Assembly (NCBI GenBank): GCA_002716065.1
Contig: PAZE01000034.1
Coordinates: 1 to 33,543 of the forward strand
Length of the DNA: 33,543 nt
Source of the DNA: Crocinitomicaceae bacterium
Lineage (GTDB): Bacteria > Bacteroidota > Bacteroidia > Flavobacteriales_D > Parvicellaceae
Reading direction: 5' to 3'
Made by a program: the position numbers and the translations under genes. Shown piece by piece: positions 15,736 through 24,934 of the stretch. The notes beneath the pieces are model-generated. The model was not told the DNA's origin, did no database searches, and was given only the letters and a program-made list of their open reading frames with translations. Numbering within the stretch: the first letter of the stretch is position 1; every line of letters begins with the position of its first letter.

Positions 15736-16425
15736 ATGGAGGAGATACTAAACCCAACTGTTTTTATTGGCGATTTTCAATGGAGGGAACCCATTACAAC
15801 CTTAACTGATTTTTTAGTAGCTATTGTTGCACTAATTGGCTTTATTAAATTTTCAAAATTTAAAGGAATTAAAAAAAGAAGCTTTTATTATTACAAATAC
15901 TACTTTCTTTTTTTTGCAATTGGAATGACCTCTGCTGCTTGGGTTGGCCATGGACTTCAAGCATACCTAGAACCTGAATACAAGAGAATTGGATGGTTTT
16001 GTGGATCTAGTGCACTTTTAATGTTAGGATTAGGTAGTTTTAATGAAATTAAAATACTCATAAAAAACACTTGGTTTGTTTTTCTTAGCAGTCTTTTTAT
16101 TATACAGTTTTTATGTTTTGTCTTTATTCTACTTCATCCAGTTTTAAGTAATTTCATCTTTGCACAAATTAGCTCTACAGTAGCTCTTATTCTATTTATT
16201 TTTCCTATACATATGTACAACTACTTAAAACAGAAATCTAAAGGCAGCCTTATTGTGATTTCAACGATTGCTTACAGTATTATTCCAGGATTAATTTACA
16301 ATAATCAAGTAAGTTTTAGTAGATGGTTTAACTACCACGACATTAGCCATGTTCTAATGGCTATATTTATGTGTTTAATGATAGCTGGCACATCAAAATT
16401 AGCACTTAATGGGTCCAACCATTGA
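15736..16425 (+). CDS. Polytopic membrane protein (DUF6962-like) with CREST-like metal-site residues
   Basis: A 229-residue protein with about seven hydrophobic helices. It begins with an EPITTLTDFLVAI segment (Glu18, Asp25 at the first helix), has SAAWVGHGLQAYLEPE (Ser66, His72, Glu79/81) in the third and YHDISH (His201-x3-His205) at the last. An acidic residue early, Ser/His in the middle and HxxxH in the final helix is the order seen in CREST-superfamily zinc hydrolases such as alkaline ceramidases, although spacings differ. It may belong to DUF6962; I am not certain. Coupled to the sterol-desaturase-family gene, which favours a lipid-related role. Confidence 0.65.
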   Translation: MEEILNPTVFIGDFQWREPITTLTDFLVAIVALIGFIKFSKFKGIKKRSFYYYKYYFLFFAIGMTSAAWVGHGLQAYLEPEYKRIGWFCGSSALLMLGLGSFNEIKILIKNTWFVFLSSLFIIQFLCFVFILLHPVLSNFIFAQISSTVALILFIFPIHMYNYLKQKSKGSLIVISTIAYSIIPGLIYNNQVSFSRWFNYHDISHVLMAIFMCLMIAGTSKLALNGSNH

Positions 16426-16458
16426 TTCAAAAAGCTAATATTCAATATATTTACAGCA

Positions 16459-16698
16459 ATGAGCACAACTAAAAATCAGTGGATTCTAATCTATACAGGA
16501 ACAGAATTATCTACAAAATTCTTAAAACTTGATTTGGAAGATGCAAAAATTAGTGCTCTATTAAAAAATGAAACTGAGTCTGCACGATTAGCAGGTTTTG
16601 GCATGGACACTTTCAACGGATGCCAATTGTATATTTGCGAAAAAGATATTGAAAAAGCAAGACCAATAATTGATGCTTTTCTAAAACGCAACTTTTAA
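16459..16698 (+). CDS. DUF2007-domain protein (putative signal-transducing protein)
   Basis: A 79-residue soluble protein matching DUF2007: a beta-alpha-beta core starting WILIYTGTELSTKFLKLDLEDAKI, a middle segment ALLKNETESARLA and a C-terminal LYICEKDIEKARPIIDAFL. The family has a PII-like/ferredoxin-like small fold of unknown function and usually binds no known cofactor. It lies 33 bases after the preceding membrane protein gene and 64 bases before the TonB receptor gene, so it may end the lipid-gene transcript. Confidence 0.85.
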   Translation: MSTTKNQWILIYTGTELSTKFLKLDLEDAKISALLKNETESARLAGFGMDTFNGCQLYICEKDIEKARPIIDAFLKRNF

Positions 16699-16762
16699 TT
16701 TTATTTGAACAATAATACAAGCAACTATAAGTTATCTAGCTACAAATAATTTAAGCACAACA

Positions 16763-19159
16763 ATGAAAAAGCTAATTTTATTTTTTTGTTTTTTCCCTAC
16801 ACTATTTTTTACACAAGAAAAAGTAACCATAAGTGGATATATTGAAGAAGAGCTGAATGGAGAAAAATTAATTGGTGCCACAGTATATGATTTAAAATCT
16901 GGGAAAGGTACCATTACCAATGATTACGGTTTTTTTAGTCTTACGTTAATTAAAGACTCCATAAACTTACGAGTTAGCTTCTCTGGTTTTGAAAATCAAT
17001 TCTATTCTACCTTCCTAGAAAGTGATTTATCCATTAACTTCAAGTTAAATGATGTTCTACTTGAAGAAGTAGAAATTATTGGCAATCAAGAACAAGTTCA
17101 TCAACGAACAGAGATGAGCACCATTGATTTATCGATGTCCAAGGTAAAAACACTTCCAGCTCTACTTGGTGAAAATGATATTATGAAAACCATACAGCTA
17201 TTACCTGGTGTACAATCTGGAAGTGAGGGTTCCTCAGGAGTATATGTTCGAGGAGGCGGACCAGATCAAAACTTAATTTTATTAGATGGAGTACCTGTTT
17301 ACAACGCATCACATTTATTTGGTTTTTTCTCTGTTTTTAATGCAGATGCTATTCAATCCACCAAGCTGATAAAAGGTGGATTCCCTTCTAGATACGGAGG
17401 AAGACTTTCATCAGTGATTGATATTAAAATGAAGGAAGGGAATATGAAAAAATTTCATGGAGAAGGTTCTGTGGGCTTAATCTCATCTAAACTTACATTG
17501 GAGGGGCCTATTGTTAAAGACAAAACTTCTTTTCTAATTTCTGCAAGAAGAACCTATATAGATCTTCTTGCTAGACCATTTATTAAGCTAGCACAAAAAA
17601 ATAATAATACTGACCCAAATTCATCTAGCACTAATTCTGGAGGTTATTATTTCTATGATGTAAATGCTAAAATCAACCATAAATTTTCGGACAAAGACCG
17701 TCTTTACTTAAGTCATTATATGGGTAGAGATAGAGCCTATTTAAATACCTCAGATTCATGGAATACTGACACTACATCTAATTCAAGTAATGCTCAATCT
17801 GAATTGTGGTGGGGGAATATTATAAGTTCTATAAGATGGAATCATATGATTTCTAATAAAATATTTATGAACACTACCTTAAGATACAGCAAATACGACT
17901 TTTTAGTAGGTTCTAGTATTAACGAATCAAGTACCCAAAATGCTATTCAAAGCACCCAAAACATATCTTTTGCCTACCAATCTGGAATTGAAGATTGGTC
18001 AGGAAAAATTGATTTTGACTGGATGCCTAACCCCAATCATTATATCAAATTTGGATTAGGCGACATATACCACACCTTTACTCCTGGTGTTAATCAATTC
18101 ACTCTTCAAAGTACTGGTTCATCTGCCTTAGATACCACATTTGGATCACAACTTCATTTTGCTCATGAACTTTTTGCATATGCTGAAGATGAATTTAATT
18201 TAGGCAGCAGAATAAAGACCAATGCTGGCATGCATTTTTCCAGTTTTATTGTCGGAAATTCTGTATATAATTCATTTCAACCCAGATTAAATACCAGAAT
18301 TCTATTAGACGACAATTCTTCTTTAAAAGCAAGTTATGCTCGAATGGCTCAGTTTCTTCATTTATTAACCAATTCTGGAATTGGACTACCTACAGATCTG
18401 TGGCTTCCTGCTACTGAAAGAGTTCAACCTCAATTTTCCAATCAATGGGCAGTTGGATATGCTAGAACATTTTTAAAAAAATATGAATTTTCCATTGAAG
18501 GATATTATAAAACAATGGAAAACTTAATTGAATACAAAGATGGTGCTTCATTTTTCGACTCTCAACTAGACTGGCAAGAAAAAGTTCATTCCGGTAGAGG
18601 ATGGTCCTATGGGGCTGAACTTTTAATAGAGAAAAAAATTGGAAAAGCTACTGGGTGGATAGGCTACACCCTTTCTTGGACCAATAGACAATTTGATTCC
18701 CTAAACTTTGGCAATCCTTTCCCATACAGGTACGACAGAAGACACGATATAGGGGTTGCCTTTACTTATGAATTTAACGACAACATTAATATGGGAGTAG
18801 TTTGGGTTTATGGGACTGGAAACGCTGTTACATTAGGTCAGGAACGCTACCTATCCATGTCTGAAGTTCAAGATGCATTTAACAATGGATTTAATTCAGG
18901 TTGGTCCCAAGGAATTGAACATATTAGCTCAAGAAACAACTACAGAATGCCTTCCTATCATAGACTAGATTTATCGGTAAATTTCACCAAACAGAAATCA
19001 TGGGGAGAAAGAACCATTAGTTTAGGTGTATACAATGCCTATAATCGACAAAACCCATTTTATTTAGAATTTTCTTCTGATGAAAGTGGCAATACTCAGC
19101 TATCTCAATACAGCTTATTTCCAATTATTCCTTCATTTAACTACTCTTTTAAATTTTAA
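16763..19159 (+). CDS. TonB-dependent receptor with N-terminal carboxypeptidase-like domain
   Basis: A 798-residue outer-membrane receptor. Signal peptide 1-17; carboxypeptidase-regulatory-like beta domain about 20-105 (VTISGYIEEELNGEKLIGATVYD, NDYGFFSLTL); plug about 115-235 with VYVRGGGPDQNLILLDGVPV and FPSRYGGRLSSVIDIKMKEGN; then a large barrel ending in an aromatic strand (SFNYSFKF). The VRGGGPDQNLILLDGVPVYN motif marks the common Bacteroidota subgroup that pairs with DUF4249 lipoproteins, which follow here directly (1-base gap). The substrate is unknown and this receptor is not the same class as the one in the HmuY operon. A possible promoter is TTTG (16704-16707) with TAAGTTAT 20 bases later. 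Confidence 0.9.
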   Translation: MKKLILFFCFFPTLFFTQEKVTISGYIEEELNGEKLIGATVYDLKSGKGTITNDYGFFSLTLIKDSINLRVSFSGFENQFYSTFLESDLSINFKLNDVLLEEVEIIGNQEQVHQRTEMSTIDLSMSKVKTLPALLGENDIMKTIQLLPGVQSGSEGSSGVYVRGGGPDQNLILLDGVPVYNASHLFGFFSVFNADAIQSTKLIKGGFPSRYGGRLSSVIDIKMKEGNMKKFHGEGSVGLISSKLTLEGPIVKDKTSFLISARRTYIDLLARPFIKLAQKNNNTDPNSSSTNSGGYYFYDVNAKINHKFSDKDRLYLSHYMGRDRAYLNTSDSWNTDTTSNSSNAQSELWWGNIISSIRWNHMISNKIFMNTTLRYSKYDFLVGSSINESSTQNAIQSTQNISFAYQSGIEDWSGKIDFDWMPNPNHYIKFGLGDIYHTFTPGVNQFTLQSTGSSALDTTFGSQLHFAHELFAYAEDEFNLGSRIKTNAGMHFSSFIVGNSVYNSFQPRLNTRILLDDNSSLKASYARMAQFLHLLTNSGIGLPTDLWLPATERVQPQFSNQWAVGYARTFLKKYEFSIEGYYKTMENLIEYKDGASFFDSQLDWQEKVHSGRGWSYGAELLIEKKIGKATGWIGYTLSWTNRQFDSLNFGNPFPYRYDRRHDIGVAFTYEFNDNINMGVVWVYGTGNAVTLGQERYLSMSEVQDAFNNGFNSGWSQGIEHISSRNNYRMPSYHRLDLSVNFTKQKSWGERTISLGVYNAYNRQNPFYLEFSSDESGNTQLSQYSLFPIIPSFNYSFKF

Positions 19160-19160
19160 C

Positions 19161-20060
19161 ATGAAAAATATAATAGTATATATTCTTGCAATTGCTACTT
19201 TGAGTTCGTGTGAAAAGGTAATTCCATTTACTGGAGAAGTAACTCAACCCAAATTGGTTGTCAATTCATTATTTGATGCAGAAAACTCCTGGAACGTTCA
19301 TATTAGTCAAAGCTTAAGTGTGATTGATACAGGCAATTTATCAATTGTAGAAAATGCTTCCGTTCTTATAAAAGATAATCAAGATAATATTATTGAAACA
19401 CTCTTATATGATTCTATGGGTCGCTATAGTGGAAGTGCCTTCCCTCAGCTTGGTCAGAATTATAGAATTGAAGTTTCCGCCCCCGGATTTAACTCCGTTA
19501 GTTCAGAAAACAACTTACCTAGTCCAATTACCATTTCAAACGTTGACACATCTACAACTTATATAAATAGCGAACAACGCTTCGAAATGTCAGTAACTAT
19601 AAACGACCCATCTGGCATCAGTAATTATTACCTAATTTCTGTTCACGCTGGGGGCTGGTTTGAAGAGGAATTTTGGAATGGCAATTCATGGTCGATTGAT
19701 ACGGTTTTTTATGACTTCACTGTACCCATTTTAGTTGATGACCCTACTTTTGAAAATTACGGTTCGAATCGTTGGGAAAACAAAGGTATATTCACTGATA
19801 TAACTTTTGATGGTCAAACAAAAACAATTGATATAGCAATAGATTCTGAATCTGTCGAAGCTAAACCTACTGATTTAGATTTTTTCGAAGTTCGTATATA
19901 CAACATTACTCAAGCAGCCTATTTATACAACAAAAGCTACGATCTTTATATGAATGCTAGTGGCAACCCATTTGCGCAACCTGTTCAAGTTTACAGCAAT
20001 ATTGATGGCGGATTTGGACTTTTTGCAGGCTCTCAACTTAATGTTTTTTCTATTTTATAA
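19161..20060 (+). CDS. DUF4249 lipoprotein, copy 1
   Basis: A 299-residue lipoprotein starting at ATG 19161, one base after the TonB receptor stop (TAACATG). An upstream in-frame ATG at 19080 would overlap the receptor and destroy the signal peptide, so it is rejected. The lipobox ends in Cys17 (LSSC). The DUF4249 pattern is clear: KVIPFTGEVTQPKLVVNSLFD, SVLIKDNQDN, YRIEVSAPGFNSV, and a C-terminal YLYNKSYDLYMNASGNPFA followed by QPVQVYSNIDGGFGLFAG. DUF4249 proteins are thought to be surface-exposed partners of their TonB receptor, analogous to SusD, with unknown ligands. Confidence 0.88.
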   Translation: MKNIIVYILAIATLSSCEKVIPFTGEVTQPKLVVNSLFDAENSWNVHISQSLSVIDTGNLSIVENASVLIKDNQDNIIETLLYDSMGRYSGSAFPQLGQNYRIEVSAPGFNSVSSENNLPSPITISNVDTSTTYINSEQRFEMSVTINDPSGISNYYLISVHAGGWFEEEFWNGNSWSIDTVFYDFTVPILVDDPTFENYGSNRWENKGIFTDITFDGQTKTIDIAIDSESVEAKPTDLDFFEVRIYNITQAAYLYNKSYDLYMNASGNPFAQPVQVYSNIDGGFGLFAGSQLNVFSIL

Positions 20061-20948
20061 TTGATAAATAAATCACATAAAATATTATCTTTTTTTTTGA
20101 TAATTTGCATATGTTCCTGTGAAAAAATAATTCCATTTAATGAAGAAGTTACCGAGCCTAAAATTGTTGTGCATTCATTTTTCAATTCAACTGACCAGTG
20201 GAAGGTTTTTATTACCAAAAGTTTAACAGTAACTGATAATGGAAAATTAGATTTTCTTGAAAATGCTTCTGTTGTAATTAAAGACGAACAAAATAATATT
20301 GTTGAAATTCTTGAGCATGACTCTCTTGGAAAGTACAAAGGAAATACAACACCTCAAATTGGTAAGTCCTACAGAATTGAGGCTGAGGTATTAGGATACA
20401 ACTCAGTTTATGCTCAAGACTATATTCCTAATGAGGTTACCATATCCTCTGTTGATTCATCAACAAGTCATTTAAATAACGAAAAAATTCTTGAGCTTGA
20501 TGTAAGCATAAATGACCCTAAAGAAGAAGAAAATTATTACTATTTAAAAGTACATGTTGGTCTAAATACATTAGATGGAAATTATCAAACCAAAAGACTA
20601 AACGTTTTAGTCAACAACCCTATATTTGAAAATTCTGAGCCAAATAAATGGGACAATAAAGGAATATTTACGGATTTTCTTTTCAATGGAGAAAACACAA
20701 CAATTAAAACAGCCATTAAATTACCAATTGTTATTGATGATTTTTCTTACAATATAAATGACTTAGATTATCTAGAAATAAGGTTACAAAACCTTACCAA
20801 AGCAAAATACTTATACAATAAAAGTTACGATCTGTATCAAAATGCTAGCGGAAGCCCTTTTGCTCAACCTGTTCAAGTATACAGTAATATTAATGGTGGG
20901 TTTGGAATTTTTGCAGGCTCTAAACGTAATGATTTTAGGGTGCTTTAA
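20061..20948 (+). CDS. DUF4249 lipoprotein, copy 2 (tandem duplicate, TTG start)
   Basis: A 295-residue paralogue of the preceding gene. It starts at TTG 20061, directly after the TAA of copy 1; no in-frame ATG exists before the lipobox (CICSC, Cys20), and the ATG near 20112 is out of frame. Copies share KxIPFxxEVTxPKxVV, NASVxIKDxQxNIxE and a nearly identical C-terminus (YLYNKSYDLYxNASGxPFA, then QPVQVYSNIxGGFGxFAGS), so they arose by tandem duplication and then diverged in the middle. The frame is intact to the end, which argues against a pseudogene. It ends the receptor operon; the 256 bases after it are non-coding. Confidence 0.82.
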   Translation: MINKSHKILSFFLIICICSCEKIIPFNEEVTEPKIVVHSFFNSTDQWKVFITKSLTVTDNGKLDFLENASVVIKDEQNNIVEILEHDSLGKYKGNTTPQIGKSYRIEAEVLGYNSVYAQDYIPNEVTISSVDSSTSHLNNEKILELDVSINDPKEEENYYYLKVHVGLNTLDGNYQTKRLNVLVNNPIFENSEPNKWDNKGIFTDFLFNGENTTIKTAIKLPIVIDDFSYNINDLDYLEIRLQNLTKAKYLYNKSYDLYQNASGSPFAQPVQVYSNINGGFGIFAGSKRNDFRVL

Positions 20949-21125
20949 ATCAATTATTAACATTCTTTTAAAATAATTCACAAAATTTAACGATTTATCA
21001 TACAACTATCAAACTAATATTGAGTTTAAATTATTGATTAACAGGTTGTTATGAAAAAATATAAATTAACAAATAAGCTATATATAATTTACTTTTAAAT
21101 AGTGCGTAAATAATTGCATTATAAC

Positions 21126-21156
21126 TTGACTTAAGATAAGCTTTAGACTACATTTG
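21126..21156 (+). promoter_or_regulatory. Promoter upstream of the primary sigma factor gene
   Basis: TTGAC (21126-21130) and TACATTTG (21149-21156) match the Bacteroidota consensus TTG/TAnnTTTG with 20 bases between TTG and TA. The predicted start of transcription near 21163 leaves a leader of about 40 bases before the ATG at 21205. This is the clearest promoter in the window. Confidence 0.6.
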
Positions 21157-21204
21157 CCGCACATTCAAAAATAGTAATTTATCAGATAAAAAAGAGCCGA
21201 TAAA

Positions 21205-22068
21205 ATGAGACAGTTAAAGATTACTAAATCCATTACAAACAGAGAAAGCCAATCATTAGACAAATACTTACAAGAAATAGGAAGAGAAGACCTCATTACT
21301 GCTGAACAAGAGGTTGAACTAGCACAACGAATTAAACAAGGAGATCAAATTGCACTTGAAAAACTAACTAAAGCAAATTTAAGGTTTGTTGTTTCAGTGG
21401 CTAAGCAATATCAAAATCAAGGATTAACACTTCCAGATTTAATTAATGAAGGTAATTTAGGATTAATTAAAGCTGCTCAACGATTTGATGAAACTAGAGG
21501 TTTTAAATTTATTTCATATGCAGTTTGGTGGATCAGACAATCTATCTTACAAGCATTAGCTGAACAATCTAGAATCGTACGTCTACCATTAAATCAAGTT
21601 GGTTCGCTAAATAAAATAAATAAAGCATTCTCTAAATTGGAGCAAGAATACGAAAGACCTCCCAGTTCAGACGAAATAGCTAAAGCATTAGATCTTCCTG
21701 AAGATAAAGTAAACGACACACTGAAAGTAAGTGGAAGACATATTTCAGTAGATGCTCCATTTGTTGACGGAGAAGACAATTCTTTGTTAGATGTTATGGT
21801 AAACAACGACAGTCCTAAGGCAGATCGTGAGCTAATGATGGAATCTTTACAAAGAGAAATTGGCAGGTCACTATCCACCCTAACTGAAAGAGAAAGAGAT
21901 GTCATTCAACTGTTTTTTGGAATTGGATTACAGCATGGATTAACACTAGAAGAAATTGGAGCTAAATTTGATTTAACAAGGGAAAGAGTTCGTCAAATCA
22001 AAGAAAAAGCAATTAGAAGATTACGACACACATCAAGAAGTAAATTACTTAAAGCCTATTTAGGATAA
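21205..22068 (+). CDS. rpoD: RNA polymerase primary sigma factor RpoD/SigA
   Basis: A 287-residue sigma-70 factor. Region 1.2 at about 17-49 ([20 protein letters not shown]), region 2 at 55-129 ([55 protein letters not shown]), region 3, and the region 4 helix-turn-helix at about 247-280 ([20 protein letters not shown]). There is no region 1.1 or non-conserved region, which is the normal short form of the Bacteroidota housekeeping sigma that recognises TTG/TAnnTTTG promoters. The gap gene follows 11 bases downstream, so both may be transcribed from the promoter at 21126. Confidence 0.95.
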   Translation: MRQLKITKSITNRESQSLDKYLQEIGREDLITAEQEVELAQRIKQGDQIALEKLTKANLRFVVSVAKQYQNQGLTLPDLINEGNLGLIKAAQRFDETRGFKFISYAVWWIRQSILQALAEQSRIVRLPLNQVGSLNKINKAFSKLEQEYERPPSSDEIAKALDLPEDKVNDTLKVSGRHISVDAPFVDGEDNSLLDVMVNNDSPKADRELMMESLQREIGRSLSTLTERERDVIQLFFGIGLQHGLTLEEIGAKFDLTRERVRQIKEKAIRRLRHTSRSKLLKAYLG

Positions 22069-22079
22069 ACATTTAAACA

Positions 22080-23540
22080 ATGACAACAATAGAAGCAAAA
22101 ACAGGATACGAAGCAGGACTTAACGAATACGTAAAACAAGAAAAATCTGCTGTAGAATTAATCACTGCTGTAGGAAGATTAATGTACGATAAGGGAGTAG
22201 AATTGGTTTTTTATAGAAACCACCTGGTTGATATAAGCACATCTGAATTAATCAATTTATTTGATTATGCTGAGAAAATTCTTAACAAACCCATTGACAT
22301 TCATAAAGTCGCTGAAGTTGCTAAAGCTTTAAGTAAAATGGATTTAGCTCCTTCTAAGTTAGATATTGGTAAAATTACTAACGAATACCTTACTGCTAAA
22401 AACCAATTCTCTTCAGTTGACGATTTTTTAAATACTACACTAAACAATTTTATTGGTGCTGAAAAACACAATTTTAGCCCACAAGATGTTGTCTTATATG
22501 GATTTGGTAGAATTGGAAGATTAGCTGCAAGAGAGTTAATTAAACAAGCAGGTAAAGGCCAACAACTTAGATTACGTGCTATTGTCATAAGAACAGTAAA
22601 TGAAACTCAAATTAAAAAAAGAGCTGCTCTTCTAAGAAATGACTCTGTTCATGGAGCATTTAAAGGAAGTGTAATTGAAGATTACCACAACCAATCATTA
22701 ATTATAAATGGGCAAATAGTTAAATTAATTGAAGCTAAAAACCCAGAAGATATCGACTACACCTCTTTTGGTATTAACGATGCTTTAATAATAGACAACA
22801 CAGGTGTTTTTAAAGACAGAGAAGCTTTAGGAAGACACCTAAAATCTAACGGTGCATCAAAAGTTCTTTTAACAGCACCTGGAAGTGGAGTTCCAAATAT
22901 TGTTTATGGGATTAACCACAAACAGTTAGATTTAGAAAATGAAACTATTTATTCTGCAGCATCATGTACAACCAACGCTATTTCTCCAGTTCTAAAAGTT
23001 GTTGAAGATCATTTAGGTGTAAAAAATGGGCATATTGAAACTGTTCATGCCTACACCAATGACCAAAACCTACTAGATAACATGCACAAAAAACCTCGTA
23101 GAGGAAGATCAGCTGCCATTAATATGGTAATTACTTCTACTGGTGCTGGTAAAGCAGTTACTAAGGTAATTCCTTCATTAGCTGGTAAGCTTACAGCAAA
23201 TGCAGTTCGTGTACCTACCCCAAACGGCTCATTAGCAATTATAAAATTGACTCTTAACAAACCAACTACTGCTGAAAAAATAAATGAGTTGTTAAAAAAA
23301 GCAGCTTTAGAAGGTGATTTAGTAAACCAAATTAAATATGAAATAAGTAATGAGCTAGTTTCCAATGATATTATAGGAAATGTTTGTGCCTCGGTATTTG
23401 ATAGCAATGCGACAATTGTTTCTGAAGATGGATTAAATTGTGTTTTATATTCCTGGTATGATAATGAGTATGGATACACTAAACAAGTAATTAGGGTTGC
23501 CAAATACATTTCTAAAGTAAGAAGGTTAATCTACTATTAA
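22080..23540 (+). CDS. gap: Glyceraldehyde-3-phosphate dehydrogenase, long form
   Basis: A 486-residue GAPDH. An N-terminal extension of about 135 residues without the usual fold motifs precedes the NAD-binding Rossmann motif YGFGRIGRLAAREL (140-153). The catalytic cysteine is Cys296 (SAASCTTNAISP) and the base is His323 (ETVHAYTNDQNLLDN); the C-terminus has WYDNEYGYTKQVIRV. Typical GAPDH is about 335 residues; the extended version is a known family in Bacteroidota and some other bacteria. It converts glyceraldehyde 3-phosphate to 1,3-bisphosphoglycerate (or the reverse in gluconeogenesis). Only 11 bases separate it from rpoD. Confidence 0.93.
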   Translation: MTTIEAKTGYEAGLNEYVKQEKSAVELITAVGRLMYDKGVELVFYRNHLVDISTSELINLFDYAEKILNKPIDIHKVAEVAKALSKMDLAPSKLDIGKITNEYLTAKNQFSSVDDFLNTTLNNFIGAEKHNFSPQDVVLYGFGRIGRLAARELIKQAGKGQQLRLRAIVIRTVNETQIKKRAALLRNDSVHGAFKGSVIEDYHNQSLIINGQIVKLIEAKNPEDIDYTSFGINDALIIDNTGVFKDREALGRHLKSNGASKVLLTAPGSGVPNIVYGINHKQLDLENETIYSAASCTTNAISPVLKVVEDHLGVKNGHIETVHAYTNDQNLLDNMHKKPRRGRSAAINMVITSTGAGKAVTKVIPSLAGKLTANAVRVPTPNGSLAIIKLTLNKPTTAEKINELLKKAALEGDLVNQIKYEISNELVSNDIIGNVCASVFDSNATIVSEDGLNCVLYSWYDNEYGYTKQVIRVAKYISKVRRLIYY

Positions 23541-23550
23541 TTCAATCACT

Positions 23551-23979
23551 ATGAGTACTAATGAACTAAAAAACACTGTTGGTAAAGATGGTAAAGCTAT
23601 AAGCCCCATTCTTAAAGACAATATCATGAATTATTTAATTGATATTGACGGAACTATTACTGAAGATATTCCAAATGAAGAACCTGAAAGAATGCTTACA
23701 TGTGAGCCTTATGAAGATGCTTTAGAAATATTAAATAAGTGGTTCGATGAAGGGCACATTATTACTTTTTTTACTTCCAGAACTGAAGAGCATAGAGAAT
23801 ACACTGAAACTTGGCTTAAAAAACACGGTTTTAATTACCATGGACTGTTAATGGGTAAACCTAGGGGAGGAAATTACCATTGGATTGACAACCACCTAGT
23901 AAGGGCAACAAGATTTAATGGTAAATTCACGGATTTAATCACTGTTTCAAAAGATATTCAGGTTTTTGATGACAAATAA
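23551..23979 (+). CDS. HAD-superfamily hydrolase-like protein
   Basis: A 142-residue cytoplasmic protein. Motif I, DIDGT (Asp31, Asp33), marks the HAD phosphatase nucleophile and acid/base; FFTSRTEEHREYTETWL supplies motif II (Thr/Ser) and KPRGGNYHWIDNH is a conserved block. Similar Bacteroidota proteins are often labelled phosphoheptose isomerase in databases, which the sequence does not support. The substrate is unknown, possibly a sugar phosphate. An internal ATG at 23626 (residue 26) just before the NYLIDIDGT strand is an alternative start. It follows gap by 10 bases and is probably in the same transcript. Confidence 0.75.
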   Translation: MSTNELKNTVGKDGKAISPILKDNIMNYLIDIDGTITEDIPNEEPERMLTCEPYEDALEILNKWFDEGHIITFFTSRTEEHREYTETWLKKHGFNYHGLLMGKPRGGNYHWIDNHLVRATRFNGKFTDLITVSKDIQVFDDK

Positions 23980-24051
23980 ATTAGTACTAATATAAAAGTT
24001 GAGCTATGAAGTATTTTTCTATCTTAGCACAAATTGTTTTAACATATAAAT

Positions 24052-24933
24052 ATGACTATTAAGAATTTTAAGTTTGCTTTCATTTTTATTTTACTCTGTT
24101 CTTTTGTTAGTTGCAACAACAATAAAGAAGAAGTAATTTCTGAAAGTGCATCAACTGACACCGATATTTCTTCTGATGAAGATATTCTTTCAGAAGATCA
24201 AGAGCAAAATTCTGATTATCAATTCATCCCCCCTTCTCCAATTCAGATTGGCTTAATTTTGGAAAAAGCAGGTATGGATTATATACCAGACATTGCTAAT
24301 CCTGCCAACAACGTTGAAGATTACACTGATAAATTCAGACAATCTATTTGCTTTGGAGTTTATTCTTGTGATTTGGCATATTGTGTTTTAAATGATAAAT
24401 ACGATGAGGCAAGTGAATACTTAAAGTCGATCAAATCATTAGGTGCAAAAATTGGTCTTGAAACTGTTTTTCAATCTGAAGATATTGTAACTAGATTCGA
24501 AAAAAATATAGGCAACAAAGATTCTATCGTTGATATACTTATCTACGTACAAGAAAATACTGATGCATATATTGATGACAATGGAATGGATGATTTATCT
24601 GTAATTTATTTTTCAGGTGCTTGGATTGAAGGAATGTATTTAGGTGTTAAAACTCTTTCAAAAGATTCTGATAAAAATGTTAGTGTGTTATTGTCTGAAC
24701 AAATGGGAATTCTAGAGCTTCTCTTAGCTGGAATAGAACATATTGCTGAGAAGTCTGAAGATATTGAAGAACTTAACAGTGCCGTAAGTGAGTTATTAGA
24801 AGCTTACAACAATTTAGAATCTGTCCAATTATCTGCTGAATTCAAAGACAATTTGGATATAGATCTAACTACTGAGGAAATTGAAATTATTTCTGGTAAG
24901 ATTATTGATATACGTCAATCTCTTGTCCAATAA
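24052..24933 (+). CDS. Lipoprotein of unknown function
   Basis: A 293-residue lipoprotein (lipobox FVSC, Cys21) followed by a Ser/Asp/Glu-rich acidic linker (about 22-55) of the kind found after lipidation sites of exported lipoproteins in Bacteroidota. The rest (60-293) is predicted largely helical, with segments such as FRQSICFGVYSCDLAYCVLNDKY and GMDDLSVIYFSGAWIEGMYLGV. Three cysteines lie in one helix (about 100-111). No family recognised by eye. The next gene starts one base after its stop, so the two proteins probably belong together. Confidence 0.65.
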   Translation: MTIKNFKFAFIFILLCSFVSCNNNKEEVISESASTDTDISSDEDILSEDQEQNSDYQFIPPSPIQIGLILEKAGMDYIPDIANPANNVEDYTDKFRQSICFGVYSCDLAYCVLNDKYDEASEYLKSIKSLGAKIGLETVFQSEDIVTRFEKNIGNKDSIVDILIYVQENTDAYIDDNGMDDLSVIYFSGAWIEGMYLGVKTLSKDSDKNVSVLLSEQMGILELLLAGIEHIAEKSEDIEELNSAVSELLEAYNNLESVQLSAEFKDNLDIDLTTEEIEIISGKIIDIRQSLVQ

Positions 24934-24934
24934 A

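Noticed and set aside
20949-21120. Search for an RNA gene in the longest non-coding gap (before rpoD)
   Set aside because: Only AT-rich sequence without stable hairpins or tRNA-like features was seen; the supported element is the promoter at 21126-21156.
23051-23509. 152-codon open frame on the minus strand inside gap
   Set aside because: It is antisense to the conserved catalytic domain of GAPDH and shows no family motif.
23980-23991. Perfect 12-nt palindrome ATTAGTACTAAT right after the HAD-like gene stop
   Set aside because: Short, without a T-tract and not repeated elsewhere in the window; too little to call an operator or terminator.
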